A DNA stretch of 64,000 nt from Aliiglaciecola sp. M165 (GCF_007197995.1 NZ_VKKH01000006.1:1-64000), one strand, 5' to 3'; positions 28,951 through 38,439 are shown, numbered from the stretch's first letter. Numbers and translations are program-made. Notes: a model not told the origin generated them from the letters alone.

Positions 28951-29853
28951 ATGAAAATACTCAGTGACGAAGAGCTCATTGAAGCCTTCATTGATAATCT
29001 TTGGATTGAAAAAGGTCTTAGCGAAAACACCCTAAATGCTTACCGCACTGATCTGAGCAAATTTGCTGCCTACGGCGCGATGAGTTCCAAACCTTTTTCT
29101 TTTTTGCATTTTCATAAAGACGATATCGATGCTTATGTCGCATCAAGAATCGATTCCGGGTTGTCTCAGCGAAGTGTTGCCCGTTTGTTGAGTAGTTTAC
29201 GTGTTTTTTGCGCTTTTTTGATCCAATCAAAACAACGTGAAGATAATCCAATGGGTCAAATGCGCAACCCAAAACTTGCTCAGCCCCTGCCTAAGACGCT
29301 ATCAGAGCAACAAGTAGAAGATCTGTTAGTTGCGCCAAATACTGAAAACCCGATTGAGTTGAGAGATAAAGCCATGCTCGAAGTGCTTTATGCAACAGGG
29401 TTAAGAGTGACTGAGCTGGTATCTCTACGAATGGATCAATTGGGTTTGCAGCAAGGTGTCATTAGGGTGGTTGGCAAGGGCAATAAGGAACGTTTAGTGC
29501 CGTTAGGGGAGCAGGCGATAGAGTGGCTACAGACGTTTCTAAAAGTGGGACGTCCCGCCCTGCTCAAGACAGAGTCAGATATCGTTTTTCCTAGTAGCCG
29601 CGGGGTGAAGATGACCCGACAAACGTTTTGGCACCGAATTAAATTTTATGCACAAAAAGCAGACGTGCGCGTGCATCTCTCTCCGCATACTCTGCGCCAT
29701 GCCTTTGCAACACACTTATTAAATCACGGGGCTGATCTGCGTGTGGTGCAACTATTACTCGGTCACAGCGATCTGTCTACGACCCAAATCTATACGCATG
29801 TTGCCACTGAGCGCCTGCAGAGTTTGGTGGCACAGCACCATCCACGGGGTTAA
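28951..29853 (+). CDS. xerD: Site-specific tyrosine recombinase XerD
   Basis: A 300-residue recombinase that, with XerC, resolves chromosome dimers at dif under FtsK control. The N-terminal SAM-like domain covers ~1-95. The catalytic set is complete: R152, K176, H246, R249, H272 and nucleophile Y281 (TQIYTHVATERL). Length and the downstream dsbC-recJ order match E. coli xerD (298 residues). No strong ribosome-binding site precedes the ATG, which lies 25 bases after the Sel1 gene, so read-through from that operon is possible. Confidence 0.96.
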   Translation: MKILSDEELIEAFIDNLWIEKGLSENTLNAYRTDLSKFAAYGAMSSKPFSFLHFHKDDIDAYVASRIDSGLSQRSVARLLSSLRVFCAFLIQSKQREDNPMGQMRNPKLAQPLPKTLSEQQVEDLLVAPNTENPIELRDKAMLEVLYATGLRVTELVSLRMDQLGLQQGVIRVVGKGNKERLVPLGEQAIEWLQTFLKVGRPALLKTESDIVFPSSRGVKMTRQTFWHRIKFYAQKADVRVHLSPHTLRHAFATHLLNHGADLRVVQLLLGHSDLSTTQIYTHVATERLQSLVAQHHPRG

Positions 29854-29951
29854 ACTTTCTGATCATCTTTAGTACTACCACGGGGTATTATTCATGGGTA
29901 TAGCATTTGATGACTATAGGCCATTGGTTCGGCGTGCAATTGGCGTTACAC

Positions 29952-29978
29952 TTACACAAATAAATTTAGTCATATAAT
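29952..29978 (+). promoter_or_regulatory. Possible dsbC promoter
   Basis: A perfect TATAAT (29973-29978) lies 15 bases after TTACAC (29952-29957), about 65 bases before the dsbC start. The spacer is shorter than ideal. It would let dsbC be transcribed separately from xerD. Confidence 0.35.
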
Positions 29979-30043
29979 AATGCAATTATTCCGGCAAGAC
30001 TGTGGTCTGAACATTCATAGCATTATTAAACTTGGGAATTAGT

Positions 30044-30769
30044 ATGAAATTTTGGATTAAAGCATTTGCCCTTTTTGTATCACTTAGCACTATCGCTCCG
30101 AGCAGCCTGGCTGAAAGCGAAGGCAAGGATTATGAAGCGGTCAAACAGAATATTGAAAATATATTGCGCTTTGAAGTGCTAGCAATCGGTGACGCGCCAG
30201 TTCCTGGACTGGTTCAAGTATCCACTAACCGCGGTTTCTTTTACACCAGCGTTGATGGGAAATTTCTTATCAGCGGTAAAATATTCAACGTAGAAGAAGG
30301 TATGCGTGATGAGACAGAAAAATCTTTAGCGAAGTTGCGTCTAGATGGAATTACCGATTTCAATCAATCAGTCATTGAATTCAAAGCACCAGACGAAAAA
30401 TTTGTGGTAAACGTTTTTACCGATATATCGTGTGGATATTGCCGCAAGCTTCACCGCGAAATTGAAGAATATAATGCTAATGGTATTACCGTTAGATATC
30501 TGGCGTTTCCTCGTGGTGGACTGAGCAGCAAATCATATAAAGATATGGTATCCGTATGGTGTGCTAAAGACCAACATGACGCAATGACAACGGCCAAAAG
30601 TGGCGGCAGTGTCGCTGAGTCAAGCTGTGCTAACAGCGTCGCGCAACAATACGCGTTTGGTCAACAAGTTGGTGTGACAGGAACTCCTAACATCATTCTA
30701 CCTGATGGCTCTATGGTGCCTGGTTACCAACCCGCCCATGCGTTGCTCAATACGTTAAAGAATATTTAA
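30044..30769 (+). CDS. dsbC: Thiol:disulfide isomerase DsbC
   Basis: A 241-residue periplasmic isomerase that reshuffles wrong disulfides and is kept reduced by DsbD. I use ATG 30044 (MKFWIKAFALFVSLS), which gives a standard signal peptide; the TTG at 30032 lies before it. The dimerisation domain covers ~25-85 and the thioredoxin domain follows with active site C130-G-Y-C133, a second Cys pair C172/C194 and the cis-Pro loop GTPN (212-215). The order xerD-dsbC-recJ is conserved with E. coli. A terminator follows. Confidence 0.95.
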   Translation: MKFWIKAFALFVSLSTIAPSSLAESEGKDYEAVKQNIENILRFEVLAIGDAPVPGLVQVSTNRGFFYTSVDGKFLISGKIFNVEEGMRDETEKSLAKLRLDGITDFNQSVIEFKAPDEKFVVNVFTDISCGYCRKLHREIEEYNANGITVRYLAFPRGGLSSKSYKDMVSVWCAKDQHDAMTTAKSGGSVAESSCANSVAQQYAFGQQVGVTGTPNIILPDGSMVPGYQPAHALLNTLKNI

Positions 30770-30794
30770 AGTACACATTTGTTAAATGAAGTAC

Positions 30795-30827
30795 AAAAGG
30801 TAAGGTACACTATCTTACCTTTTTTTA
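30795..30827 (+). terminator. Terminator between dsbC and recJ
   Basis: AAAAGGTAAG pairs with CTTACCTTTT around a 9-base loop and continues into T residues. It ends 17 bases before the recJ start, so recJ translation would need read-through or initiation very near. Confidence 0.75.
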
Positions 30828-30843
30828 TGCCTTCTTCTGAATC

Positions 30844-32568
30844 ATGCCAACTGCAATAAAACGAAGAGCCCCGGTAGACGATAGTCATCTCAGTGATATT
30901 TCTCATCCGGTTATTCGCCAAATATATGCCAATAGAGGCGTAGACTCGACTACCCAGTTAGATAAACGCGTGAACGCTTTGTTGCATTACCAGCAATTGC
31001 AGGGGATTGATGGTGCAGTTCAGGTATTTGCTGACGCAATTGCCAACAAGCAAAAAATAATTATTGTCGGTGATTTTGATGCAGATGGTGCAACAAGTAC
31101 CGCATTGAGCATATTAAGTCTGCGTCGCATGGGCGCTGAAAACATTGAATATTTAGTCCCCAACCGTTTTGATTTTGGTTATGGTTTGAGCCCACAGATT
31201 GTAGATGTTGCCCATCAGCAGGGCGCACAAGTAATCATGACAGTTGACAACGGTATTGCATGTATCGAAGGTGTCGACAGAGCTAAACAACATAATATGC
31301 GTGTGGTAGTGACCGACCACCACCTCGCCGCAGACCAGCTGCCAAATGCAGATGCCATCGTTAATCCTAATCAACCAGGTTGCGACTTTTTATCCAAGCA
31401 TTTAGCTGGCGTTGGTGTGGCATTTTACGTCATGCTCGCCTTAAGAAGCCACCTGAAGTCGAAAAATTGGTTTGAAAAAACCGCTATTGTCGAGCCAAAT
31501 CTGGCTGAATATTTAGATATTGTTGCCCTGGGAACTGTTGCTGATGTAGTGCCATTGGATGAAAATAATCGGATTTTGGTACATCAAGGTCTGCAGCGCA
31601 TCCGCAGTGGCAGATGTCGTCCGGGTATTACTGCACTTATCGACATCGCAGGAAGAAATGCTAGCACCATGGTTGCCTCAGATCTTGGTTTTGTATTAGG
31701 GCCAAGACTCAACGCAGCAGGACGTTTGGACGACATGTCGTTGGGAATAGAGTGTCTTTTATGTGATGACCCCCGTGACGCGAGAAAAATGGCGTTGCAG
31801 CTGGACAACCTCAATAAAGAAAGGCGTGAAATTCAAGAGTCGATGCAGCAAGAAGCGCTGTCATCTTTACAGTCCATCGAACACTCTGACCTTGAATCCC
31901 GTGCAGGTATTGTGCTTTACAAACAAGACTATCATCAAGGTGTAGTGGGTATCTTGGCTGGCAAAATCAAAGACAAATATAATCGTCCGACCATTGCGTT
32001 TGCTCATCAAACAGACAGTCTCCTGAAAGGGTCCGCTCGCTCCATCCAAGGTATTCACATCCGCGATTTATTGGAGGATATCAACAATCAGTTTCCTCAG
32101 GTTATTGATAAATTTGGCGGGCATGCCATGGCGGCTGGCGTAACATTGAAACTTGAGCAACTAGAGGCGTTTCAACGCGCATTCGCGCATGTGAGTCAAA
32201 AGTGGCTCGAAGCACATGATTTGACCGACAATGTCATGACCGATGGCGAGCTTCAGGACGTTGATTTTAGTATTGATTTTGCCCAACAACTAAAAAATGC
32301 AGGGCCTTGGGGACAAGGGTTTCCTGAACCAATTTTTGACGGTGAATTTCGTATTCATGAACAAAAACTGCTCTCAGGCAAACACCTCAAATTACTATTG
32401 AGTTCGTCTGATGGTCAGCTTATTGATGGGATTGCATTTAACGTCGACACTCAAAGCTTGCCTAGTGAACGGGCCGAACGAGTCAAATTAGCTTATAAAT
32501 TGGATATCAATGTCTTTCGAGGACGAACCAACTTACAGTTAATGATTGAAGCGCTTGAGCCGCTGTAA
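30844..32568 (+). CDS. recJ: Single-stranded-DNA-specific 5'-3' exonuclease RecJ
   Basis: A 574-residue DHH-family exonuclease acting in RecF-pathway recombination, mismatch repair and base excision repair. Motif I is GDFDADG (76-82) and the defining D158-H159-H160 lies in VVVTDHHLAA. The DHHA1 domain (GGHAMAAGVTL) and the C-terminal OB-fold follow. The length is that of E. coli RecJ (577). The usual next gene, prfB, is absent; a minus-strand gene converges instead. Confidence 0.97.
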   Translation: MPTAIKRRAPVDDSHLSDISHPVIRQIYANRGVDSTTQLDKRVNALLHYQQLQGIDGAVQVFADAIANKQKIIIVGDFDADGATSTALSILSLRRMGAENIEYLVPNRFDFGYGLSPQIVDVAHQQGAQVIMTVDNGIACIEGVDRAKQHNMRVVVTDHHLAADQLPNADAIVNPNQPGCDFLSKHLAGVGVAFYVMLALRSHLKSKNWFEKTAIVEPNLAEYLDIVALGTVADVVPLDENNRILVHQGLQRIRSGRCRPGITALIDIAGRNASTMVASDLGFVLGPRLNAAGRLDDMSLGIECLLCDDPRDARKMALQLDNLNKERREIQESMQQEALSSLQSIEHSDLESRAGIVLYKQDYHQGVVGILAGKIKDKYNRPTIAFAHQTDSLLKGSARSIQGIHIRDLLEDINNQFPQVIDKFGGHAMAAGVTLKLEQLEAFQRAFAHVSQKWLEAHDLTDNVMTDGELQDVDFSIDFAQQLKNAGPWGQGFPEPIFDGEFRIHEQKLLSGKHLKLLLSSSDGQLIDGIAFNVDTQSLPSERAERVKLAYKLDINVFRGRTNLQLMIEALEPL

Positions 32569-32591
32569 ATGATTATGAAGATGAGTTCGCC

Positions 32592-33071
32592 CTAGGTACG
32601 AGGAATTGTGACGCTGTCTGCAACGATCTCATAGACTACACCGGGCTTGATCGCCTGTGAGTTTGAGTCTAAATCTGATGAGAAATGGGCTGCTTGTTCA
32701 ACACTCAGTTCTTTTTCAATAAGTTCACCTGAGAGCATTACAGTTTTGCCATTGCTGTCTGTGGGAATAAAAAAACCATAATCCTTGAACGATACGCGAA
32801 CCATATGTTGATCTTGTTGGGCAATAAAGAAACATCCTTTGCGTTGACAAACTTTTGATATCCGCGTTTCTACAATAAAACGACTGCCTAGGTGTCCATC
32901 TGGTTCAGTGAGCAATGACGCTAAACTTGTCTTGGGTAATGACATATCTAGTTTGGTACCGAAAGTTTCACTGTTGGGATTTTGAAAGACAGGCTCCGAC
33001 AATCTGATGGTATCGGCCAACGCACTTGATAGGCAAAAAAACATTATGAAACTTAACAGTGTTTTCGTCAT
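32592..33071 (-). CDS. Exported DUF4920-type protein
   Basis: A 159-residue protein from ATG 33071, eight bases after AAAGGAG. The frame extends upstream to 33107 without a better site. The signal peptide is MTKTLLSFIMFFCLSSALA. The mature domain has VETRISKVCQRKGCFFIAQ, VRVSFKDYGFFIP and KTVMLSGELIEKELS, features I associate with DUF4920 OB-fold-like proteins. The two cysteines of CQRKGC may bind metal or form a disulfide. No function is established. It lies 89 bases after the deformylase-like gene. Confidence 0.75.
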   Translation of the reverse strand: MTKTLLSFIMFFCLSSALADTIRLSEPVFQNPNSETFGTKLDMSLPKTSLASLLTEPDGHLGSRFIVETRISKVCQRKGCFFIAQQDQHMVRVSFKDYGFFIPTDSNGKTVMLSGELIEKELSVEQAAHFSSDLDSNSQAIKPGVVYEIVADSVTIPRT

Positions 33072-33160
33072 ACTATAAACTCCTTTACGTCCGTTAAATA
33101 GCCCCAATCCAGGCGTGGGGTCAAATACTTCACTGCGCTGCCTAAAAAAATTAATATAGA

Positions 33161-33715
33161 TTAGTCACTTGTCATGTAATCAATCATAGACTTTACCTGT
33201 TGAAGTCTTGGTTGATTGTTTTGCAGCAGGTAATCGATTGAAACTAGCGATGACGTGTTCTTTACACGATCCAAGAATAGCACACCGTCTAAATGATCAA
33301 TTTCATGCTGAATTAAACCAGCGGCTTCGCCTTCTAAAACAATGCAATGAGCTTTGCCATGCTCGTCACAATAATTGACCTCCACTTTACTCGCACGGCT
33401 GACTTTTGCGCGTAAGTTATAAAAACTAAAGCACTCCTCTTCAAATTCAAATTCACCTTCGTTCAGAGCTTTAATACTTGGGTTTAGCATAGGAACAAAC
33501 TGCCCATCTAACCTGAGAAGCACCATTCTCACCAAATGGCCGACCTGAGGTGCAGACAATGCGTTTCCGTTTTCATCAGAAATAGCTTTTATTCCATTCA
33601 ATACGTTTTTCATTGTTTGCAACGTAGATTGGATGTGATCAGAATGAATATCTTGTTGAGAAATCGGTTGTGACACTTTCCGTAGTATTGGATCGCCAAA
33701 CTGCTTGATACGCAT
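33161..33715 (-). CDS. Divergent peptide deformylase homologue
   Basis: A 184-residue protein with peptide deformylase architecture. Metal ligands are retained: C95 in EEECFSF (the EGCLS motif in typical enzymes) and H137/H141 in HEIDH, with general base E138. Motif I, normally GxGLAAPQ, reads G50-NALSAPQ57, keeping the Gln. The drift in motifs I and II suggests a paralogue rather than the main Def, whose gene usually sits next to fmt. Its start is coupled to yacG: the AAGGAG site lies within the last yacG codons. Deformylase activity is plausible but unproven. Confidence 0.82.
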   Translation of the reverse strand: MRIKQFGDPILRKVSQPISQQDIHSDHIQSTLQTMKNVLNGIKAISDENGNALSAPQVGHLVRMVLLRLDGQFVPMLNPSIKALNEGEFEFEEECFSFYNLRAKVSRASKVEVNYCDEHGKAHCIVLEGEAAGLIQHEIDHLDGVLFLDRVKNTSSLVSIDYLLQNNQPRLQQVKSMIDYMTSD

Positions 33716-33721
33716 GCTTTT

Positions 33722-33958
33722 TCACTCCTTGAAGAACGATTGATTTTGTTGAGCCAGCATCGCCTCAATTTCTTCTACATCGATTTCGGGCTTTTCAGTT
33801 AAGTCAGGATCGGATTTCGATTGTTCTGAAATGACATGACTTTCATTTGACCATTCGCCTAAATCAATCAATTGGCATCGTTTACTGCAAAAGGGGCGAA
33901 ATTCATTTTTATTATGCCATTCCACTTTTGTTTTACAGGTTGGACAGTCTACTTGCAT
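33722..33958 (-). CDS. yacG: DNA gyrase inhibitor YacG
   Basis: A 78-residue zinc protein from ATG 33958 (MQVDCPTCK), seven bases after AAGAGG; a TTG further upstream is less likely. The four-cysteine zinc motif is CPTC...CSKRC, with [20 protein letters not shown], the YacG signature (20 residues shown). YacG binds the GyrB C-terminal region and blocks DNA binding in E. coli. The C-terminal tail is acidic. The order coaE-zapD-yacG is the standard gammaproteobacterial one. Confidence 0.95.
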   Translation of the reverse strand: MQVDCPTCKTKVEWHNKNEFRPFCSKRCQLIDLGEWSNESHVISEQSKSDPDLTEKPEIDVEEIEAMLAQQNQSFFKE

Positions 33959-33969
33959 TAAGGGCCTCT

Positions 33970-34722
33970 TTAACAACTTGCGAGGTGAAATTCGATATCT
34001 TCATTTACCTGGTTGCTACCATGTTCATCTGGAGTAAACAACATAAAACGAATGGCATAGCGGTATTTATTGCCACTCAACATAGGGTAAAAGCCTTTGT
34101 CGATTGGGCTTTTCACCCGTATTAATTCGTTTTTATCATCCGCTACGCCCTGATAAAAACCATTTTTTGCTAATGTTGAAGCAAATCGTCCCCGTTCTCG
34201 TAAAAAAGATAAGGTAATTTCAATGGCTTCTCGGATTAGCTCAAATTCCTGCAACCAACCCACAATATCTTGACGAACGGTTTCTAATGGTTGGTTTATC
34301 CAGTAGTGCAAATTCGGCAAGTCAAAGCTGCAGGTACCGCCTGGAATTGAAAACCTTTGGCGAATAGAAGCCAAAAACTTGTCTTCTTTCAAATTTGCGC
34401 CCACTTTTTTTGAATGTTTAAGCTGATCTCTTAATCGCAAGATTTTTTGCAATGCAGCTTGCAGTGCTTCCGAGTCAATCTTGGGGTGTTGTGACCAAAA
34501 AACCAGATTCTTTTCGTGTACTTCTATGTCTTTGAGTACATCATTGCGGATGTCCAGACGTTCTAACAAGTCAAGCAGCGTGAATAGCGCTTCGAAAAAA
34601 CTGATGAAATGCCAGTTAGTTTCAGCTTCGGTACACTGTTCAATTTGTAAGAAAAGCTGTTCTAGGCGCAGATAGGTTCTGACCTTTTCGTTCAATGGAA
34701 ATTCATAAACAGCCTGCGACAT
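33970..34722 (-). CDS. zapD: Cell division protein ZapD
   Basis: A 250-residue cytosolic protein that cross-links FtsZ filaments at the division site. The start is ATG 34722 ([21 protein letters not shown]), with AAAGGAAAG upstream; the frame continues to 34752 without a better site. The N-terminal segment and [17 protein letters not shown] are typical. The length agrees with E. coli ZapD (247). It lies between coaE and yacG as in related genomes. Confidence 0.95.
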   Translation of the reverse strand: MSQAVYEFPLNEKVRTYLRLEQLFLQIEQCTEAETNWHFISFFEALFTLLDLLERLDIRNDVLKDIEVHEKNLVFWSQHPKIDSEALQAALQKILRLRDQLKHSKKVGANLKEDKFLASIRQRFSIPGGTCSFDLPNLHYWINQPLETVRQDIVGWLQEFELIREAIEITLSFLRERGRFASTLAKNGFYQGVADDKNELIRVKSPIDKGFYPMLSGNKYRYAIRFMLFTPDEHGSNQVNEDIEFHLASC

Positions 34723-34911
34723 TCGCTTTCCTTTTGTTTCGAATTGGCGCACTTGTATCAGTGCAATTCAATAGGCACTCCAAGAATAACAATAAATCAG
34801 ACAGTCAGCTTGCCTGCGAGTTCAGGTTATCTGGAAATGCGCACTACAACGCAAATCGAAAGAGATTTCAAGTCCTGTTGCAAGCAATTTTCGCTACAGC
34901 GAACTAGGAAG

Positions 34912-35517
34912 TTAATTATTGCTCGCAAGCATCCGATATTTCTTATCGAGCTGTAAAACTTGTTTTTTTAAGGCGTCTAAATTTTTGTTGTTGTCGATCA
35001 CATCATTCGCAACGGCTAGCCGCTGTTGACGTGTCGCTTGATGAGACATGATTTGTTGGATTTTTTCTATAGACTGTTGGTCGCGCCCCGCTGCTCGAGT
35101 TAATTGGTGCTGTTCATCAACATCAACAACTAAAACACGGTCCACCATTCCCATCATATTGTTCTCGACGAGTAGCGGTACTGCCAGTATACAGTACGCA
35201 GAGTTGGCAGCCTTAACATCGGCAACCATTTGCTGGCGAATCAAAGGGTGTAATAAATCATCCAGCCAACGCTTTTCACTGGGTTTTGCGAATACTCGCT
35301 CACGCAAATATTGTCGATCTAGTTCGCCTGAATTTGTAATCGCCTGTTTGCCAAAATGTGCTTCGATGGCGTCTAAGGCAGTTGAACCTTTTGCGACGAC
35401 TTGTCTGGCGACGATATCCGCGTCTACAACATCGATTCCTAAAGTCTCAAACATATCAGACACAGCAGTTTTACCACTGCCAATACCACCGGTTAACCCT
35501 ATTACGATGTGACTCAT
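34912..35517 (-). CDS. coaE: Dephospho-CoA kinase
   Basis: A 201-residue kinase for the last step of coenzyme A synthesis. The start is the ATG at 35517 (MSHIVIGLTGGIGSGKTAVS), overlapping the pilD stop as ATGA; a longer frame would run 60 bases into pilD. The P-loop is GGIGSGKT, followed by VVDADIVARQVV and the lid-domain HPLIRQQM. The length agrees with E. coli CoaE (206). About 190 bases without a gene separate it from zapD. Confidence 0.96.
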   Translation of the reverse strand: MSHIVIGLTGGIGSGKTAVSDMFETLGIDVVDADIVARQVVAKGSTALDAIEAHFGKQAITNSGELDRQYLRERVFAKPSEKRWLDDLLHPLIRQQMVADVKAANSAYCILAVPLLVENNMMGMVDRVLVVDVDEQHQLTRAAGRDQQSIEKIQQIMSHQATRQQRLAVANDVIDNNKNLDALKKQVLQLDKKYRMLASNN

Positions 35518-36392
35518 GCCAGAGCCCACTGCCAATAAAGATCTGCGATTTGTCCACCAAACATTAACGTTAACCATCCAGCTATTGCCAGGTAGGGGCC
35601 AAAAGGTATATGACTACCTTTTTCTTTTCCTTTTATGATCAAATAAGAAATACCAATCACAGCACCAACAAAAGAAGACAACAAAATGATAATTGCCAAA
35701 TGCTGCCAACCCATCCACGCACCCAGGGCTGCGAGTAATTTGAAGTCGCCGTAACCCATGCCCTCTTTTCCGGTTAACAGTTTAAATAACCAGTAAACAC
35801 TCCATAAACTCAAATAGCCTGCCGCTGCGCCAATAATGGCATCAGTTGCATCGACGAATACTCCTGCAGTACTTAACAACAACCCCAGCCACAAAAGCGG
35901 CAGGGTAATTTGATCAGGCAGCAACATCTTGTCGATATCAATGAAAATTAGGGCCATCAAGCACCAGGTCAGAAAGACCGCAGCAGCAGCTTGCCAGCCA
36001 AATCCAAAATGCCAAGCAATTGACACGCTCGCCAAAGCGGTGAGTAGTTCAACGGCAGGGTAGCGTGCTGAGATAGGGTTTTGGCATTGGCTACACTTGC
36101 CGCGCAGCAAAAGCCAGCTAACTACCGGGATATTTTCCCAAGCGCGGATTTTGTGCTGACATTTAGGGCAGGTCGAATCTGGCTTGACGAGATTGAAGGT
36201 GTCCTGCTGTTCATCTTCAACCTGCTCAGGGTGAAAGTAGGCGTGAAATTCTTGTTTCCACCCCTTTTCCATCATAACGGGTAGCCGGTATATCACTACA
36301 TTTAGGAAACTGCCAACTAGTAAACTCAATATAAAAACAAAACTTAAAAAGTACGCGGGGGATTGTGCGAGAAGCTCAAACATTGCTGGCAT
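35514..36392 (-). CDS. pilD: Type IV prepilin peptidase / N-methyltransferase
   Basis: A 292-residue inner-membrane aspartic protease that cleaves the leader after Gly in type IV prepilins and type II secretion pseudopilins and N-methylates the new N-terminus. The cytoplasmic domain has two CxxC pairs (CPKC and CSQC). Catalytic aspartates are in FIDIDKMLLPD and the GYGD of MGYGDFKLL. About seven membrane helices are visible. Two near start codons (MPA and MFE) are both possible. It is coupled to coaE by a four-base overlap. Confidence 0.96.
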   Translation of the reverse strand: MPAMFELLAQSPAYFLSFVFILSLLVGSFLNVVIYRLPVMMEKGWKQEFHAYFHPEQVEDEQQDTFNLVKPDSTCPKCQHKIRAWENIPVVSWLLLRGKCSQCQNPISARYPAVELLTALASVSIAWHFGFGWQAAAAVFLTWCLMALIFIDIDKMLLPDQITLPLLWLGLLLSTAGVFVDATDAIIGAAAGYLSLWSVYWLFKLLTGKEGMGYGDFKLLAALGAWMGWQHLAIIILLSSFVGAVIGISYLIIKGKEKGSHIPFGPYLAIAGWLTLMFGGQIADLYWQWALA

Positions 36393-36522
36393 AAATTGTA
36401 TTCTTTTGATTTGGCGAACGGATACTCATATTAGAATGCCAGAAAATCCCCGTTGGCGGAAATGTTCTGGCATAAATATTACAACCCGATCTTGTGATGG
36501 CGATTCATCACCGATGATTGAC

Positions 36523-37731
36523 TTAAACCACGTTACCCATTTGAAAGATAGGCAAGTACATGGCAACAATTAATCCGCCAATGACCACACCCAGTACGGC
36601 CATAATCATGGGTTCCAAAAGACTCGTCAGGCCATCAACCATATCATCTACTTCGGCTTCGTAGATAGTTGCTATTTTGCTTAGCATATCGTCAACAGCA
36701 CCGGATTCTTCACCAATAGCGATCATTTGCGTAACCATGTCAGGAAATACCCCTGTAGCGCGCATTGCCGTGTTCATTTGCATACCGCCGGCGACTTCTT
36801 TTTTGATAAATAGAATAGCGTCTCGAAACACTGCGTTGCCTGACGCGCCAGCAGCTGAATCAAGGGCGCCGATAAGCGGAACACCCGCGGCAAAAGTAGT
36901 GGATAATGTGCGAGTAAATCGAGCGATTGAGGCCTTTTTCAAAATTTCGCCAATAACCGGAATTTTTAAAATCTTAACATCTACCGCATCTCTGAGTTTT
37001 TTCGACTTTTTATGTGCCCTGATAAACAATACACCCGCAGTGGCCATTCCAGCCGCAATAAATATTCCGTAGTCTTGTACAAATTGTGATATTGCCAATA
37101 CAAATTGAGTAAATGCAGGCAATTCAGCGCCAAAGCTGCTAAATATTTCCTGGAATTGCGGCACAACAAAAATTAGCAGGATGGTGGTTACAATAAATGC
37201 AACGACGATGACTGCAACAGGATAAAACATCGCTTTTTTGATTTTCGACTTGAGGGCTTCGGCTTTTTCTTTGTAGGTTGCGATTCTATCGTAAATGGTT
37301 TCTAACGCGCCGGATTGCTCACCGGTATCGACCAGATCACAATATAAATCTTCAAATTGTTCAGGGTGTTTTCTAAGTGCACTAGATAGCTGATTACCCG
37401 CTTTCACATCATCCGCAATGGCGGTGAGCATTTTGCGCATACTCGCTTTTGAATGTCCCTGCGCAATCATATCGATGGACTGAATAAGGGTTACACCGGC
37501 GCCTAGCATGGTTGCAATCTGTCGAGATAATATCGAGATATCTGTTGCTTTTATTTTGTCTTTCTTGCCAAATAAAGGCGTGGCCATTTTTTTCACTTTG
37601 GTCGCAGAAATACCTTTGCGACGCAACAGGTTTTTGGCTTCATTTAGTGTGGTTGCACTGATTTCACCTTTTTGCGATTGACCGGAACGGTCTGTTCCGC
37701 TCCAAACATAAATATCCGCTGTTTTTGCCAT
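36523..37731 (-). CDS. pilC: Type IV pilus inner-membrane platform protein
   Basis: A 402-residue GspF/PilC family protein forming the inner-membrane base of the type IV pilus. The order is a cytoplasmic N-domain (WSGTDRSGQSQKGEI), two T2SSF repeats each with ~120 residues, and membrane helices near residues 170-195, 220-240 and 375-395. It ends PIFQMGNVV, as is typical. The partner ATPase gene pilB, usually just upstream, is absent; a terminator and pilA stand there. Confidence 0.96.
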   Translation of the reverse strand: MAKTADIYVWSGTDRSGQSQKGEISATTLNEAKNLLRRKGISATKVKKMATPLFGKKDKIKATDISILSRQIATMLGAGVTLIQSIDMIAQGHSKASMRKMLTAIADDVKAGNQLSSALRKHPEQFEDLYCDLVDTGEQSGALETIYDRIATYKEKAEALKSKIKKAMFYPVAVIVVAFIVTTILLIFVVPQFQEIFSSFGAELPAFTQFVLAISQFVQDYGIFIAAGMATAGVLFIRAHKKSKKLRDAVDVKILKIPVIGEILKKASIARFTRTLSTTFAAGVPLIGALDSAAGASGNAVFRDAILFIKKEVAGGMQMNTAMRATGVFPDMVTQMIAIGEESGAVDDMLSKIATIYEAEVDDMVDGLTSLLEPMIMAVLGVVIGGLIVAMYLPIFQMGNVV

Positions 37732-37750
37732 AGTTAGGTTGCCTAAAGAA

Positions 37751-37780
37751 AGAATAAAAAAGCCCAGGCTAAGCTGGGCT
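37751..37780 (-). terminator. pilA terminator
   Basis: On the minus strand AGCCCAG pairs with CTGGGCT around a 6-base loop and is followed by a T tract. It lies ~35 bases after the pilA stop and just before pilC, so pilA is mainly its own transcript. Confidence 0.85.
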
Positions 37781-37813
37781 CGAACAATTATCTTTTAATG
37801 AACAAAGCGTTGC

Positions 37814-38236
37814 TTAGCAAAGAGTTGGGTCACTACAAACTACAGTCCATTCTACGCGGCCGTTGGCGAATGCTGGTGTCATCGTGATAGTTTCGCCATC
37901 CAATGAAGAAAGATCACTCTTGTATGTGCCAACGATTACGCCAGCTGCAGAAGTAGTCAATCCATGAGTGGTTGCACTAAGAACTACGTCAGCTGGAACG
38001 CCGTTTTGCGTTTGGCCACACGAGGTGATTGGGTCGTTACCTTCGATGTTTGCACAAACCTCAACCGCAGATTTTGCCCCTGCAGTAGCATTAACTACTT
38101 CAGAGAATTTCGCTTTGTCAGTGAAGCCTTGATATGCAGGTAACGCGATAGCTGCTAGAATACCGATAATCGCTACCACGATCATCAATTCGATTAATGT
38201 AAAGCCTTTGTTGTTTGTCATTTGAGTCATTTTCAT
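37814..38236 (-). CDS. pilA: Type IV major pilin-like protein
   Basis: A 140-residue prepilin from ATG 38236 (AGGAG nine bases upstream). The type IV leader ends at G11 and the mature protein starts at F12 ([20 protein letters not shown]), with the conserved Glu at mature position 5. The C-terminal domain has two cysteine pairs by position, C61/C73 and C134/C140; the last is likely the D-region disulfide. It lies at the head of the pilus cluster and has its own terminator, as expected for an abundant subunit. Confidence 0.94.
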   Translation of the reverse strand: MKMTQMTNNKGFTLIELMIVVAIIGILAAIALPAYQGFTDKAKFSEVVNATAGAKSAVEVCANIEGNDPITSCGQTQNGVPADVVLSATTHGLTTSAAGVIVGTYKSDLSSLDGETITMTPAFANGRVEWTVVCSDPTLC

Positions 38237-38280
38237 GGTGTCGATCTCCTGCACGGCGAAGTGCGATTAAGTTACTGTAA

Positions 38281-38307
38281 AGTATAAATTTAAATAGTTA
38301 CTGCCAA
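38281..38307 (-). promoter_or_regulatory. Possible pilA promoter
   Basis: On the minus strand TTGGCA is followed after 15 bases by TATACT, ~45 bases before the pilA start. The spacer is short. A sigma-54 GG-N10-GC element was looked for and not found. Confidence 0.3.
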
Positions 38308-38439
38308 ATTCCTGTGTGTGTAAACTGGCGTCCTCGTTGAATTCATAATCAGTATAGAACGAGTTTGCTTACTGACAAGTATGTAGAAACATACTCAAGT
38401 GTACGAAGTGAAACATTTTTCCCCGCTAAAGCATCTTAA

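Noticed and set aside
36436-36473. Inverted repeat ATGCCAGAA...TTCTGGCAT between pilC and pilD as a terminator
   Set aside because: The arms are good but the loop is 20 bases and no T tract follows on either strand; left unassigned.
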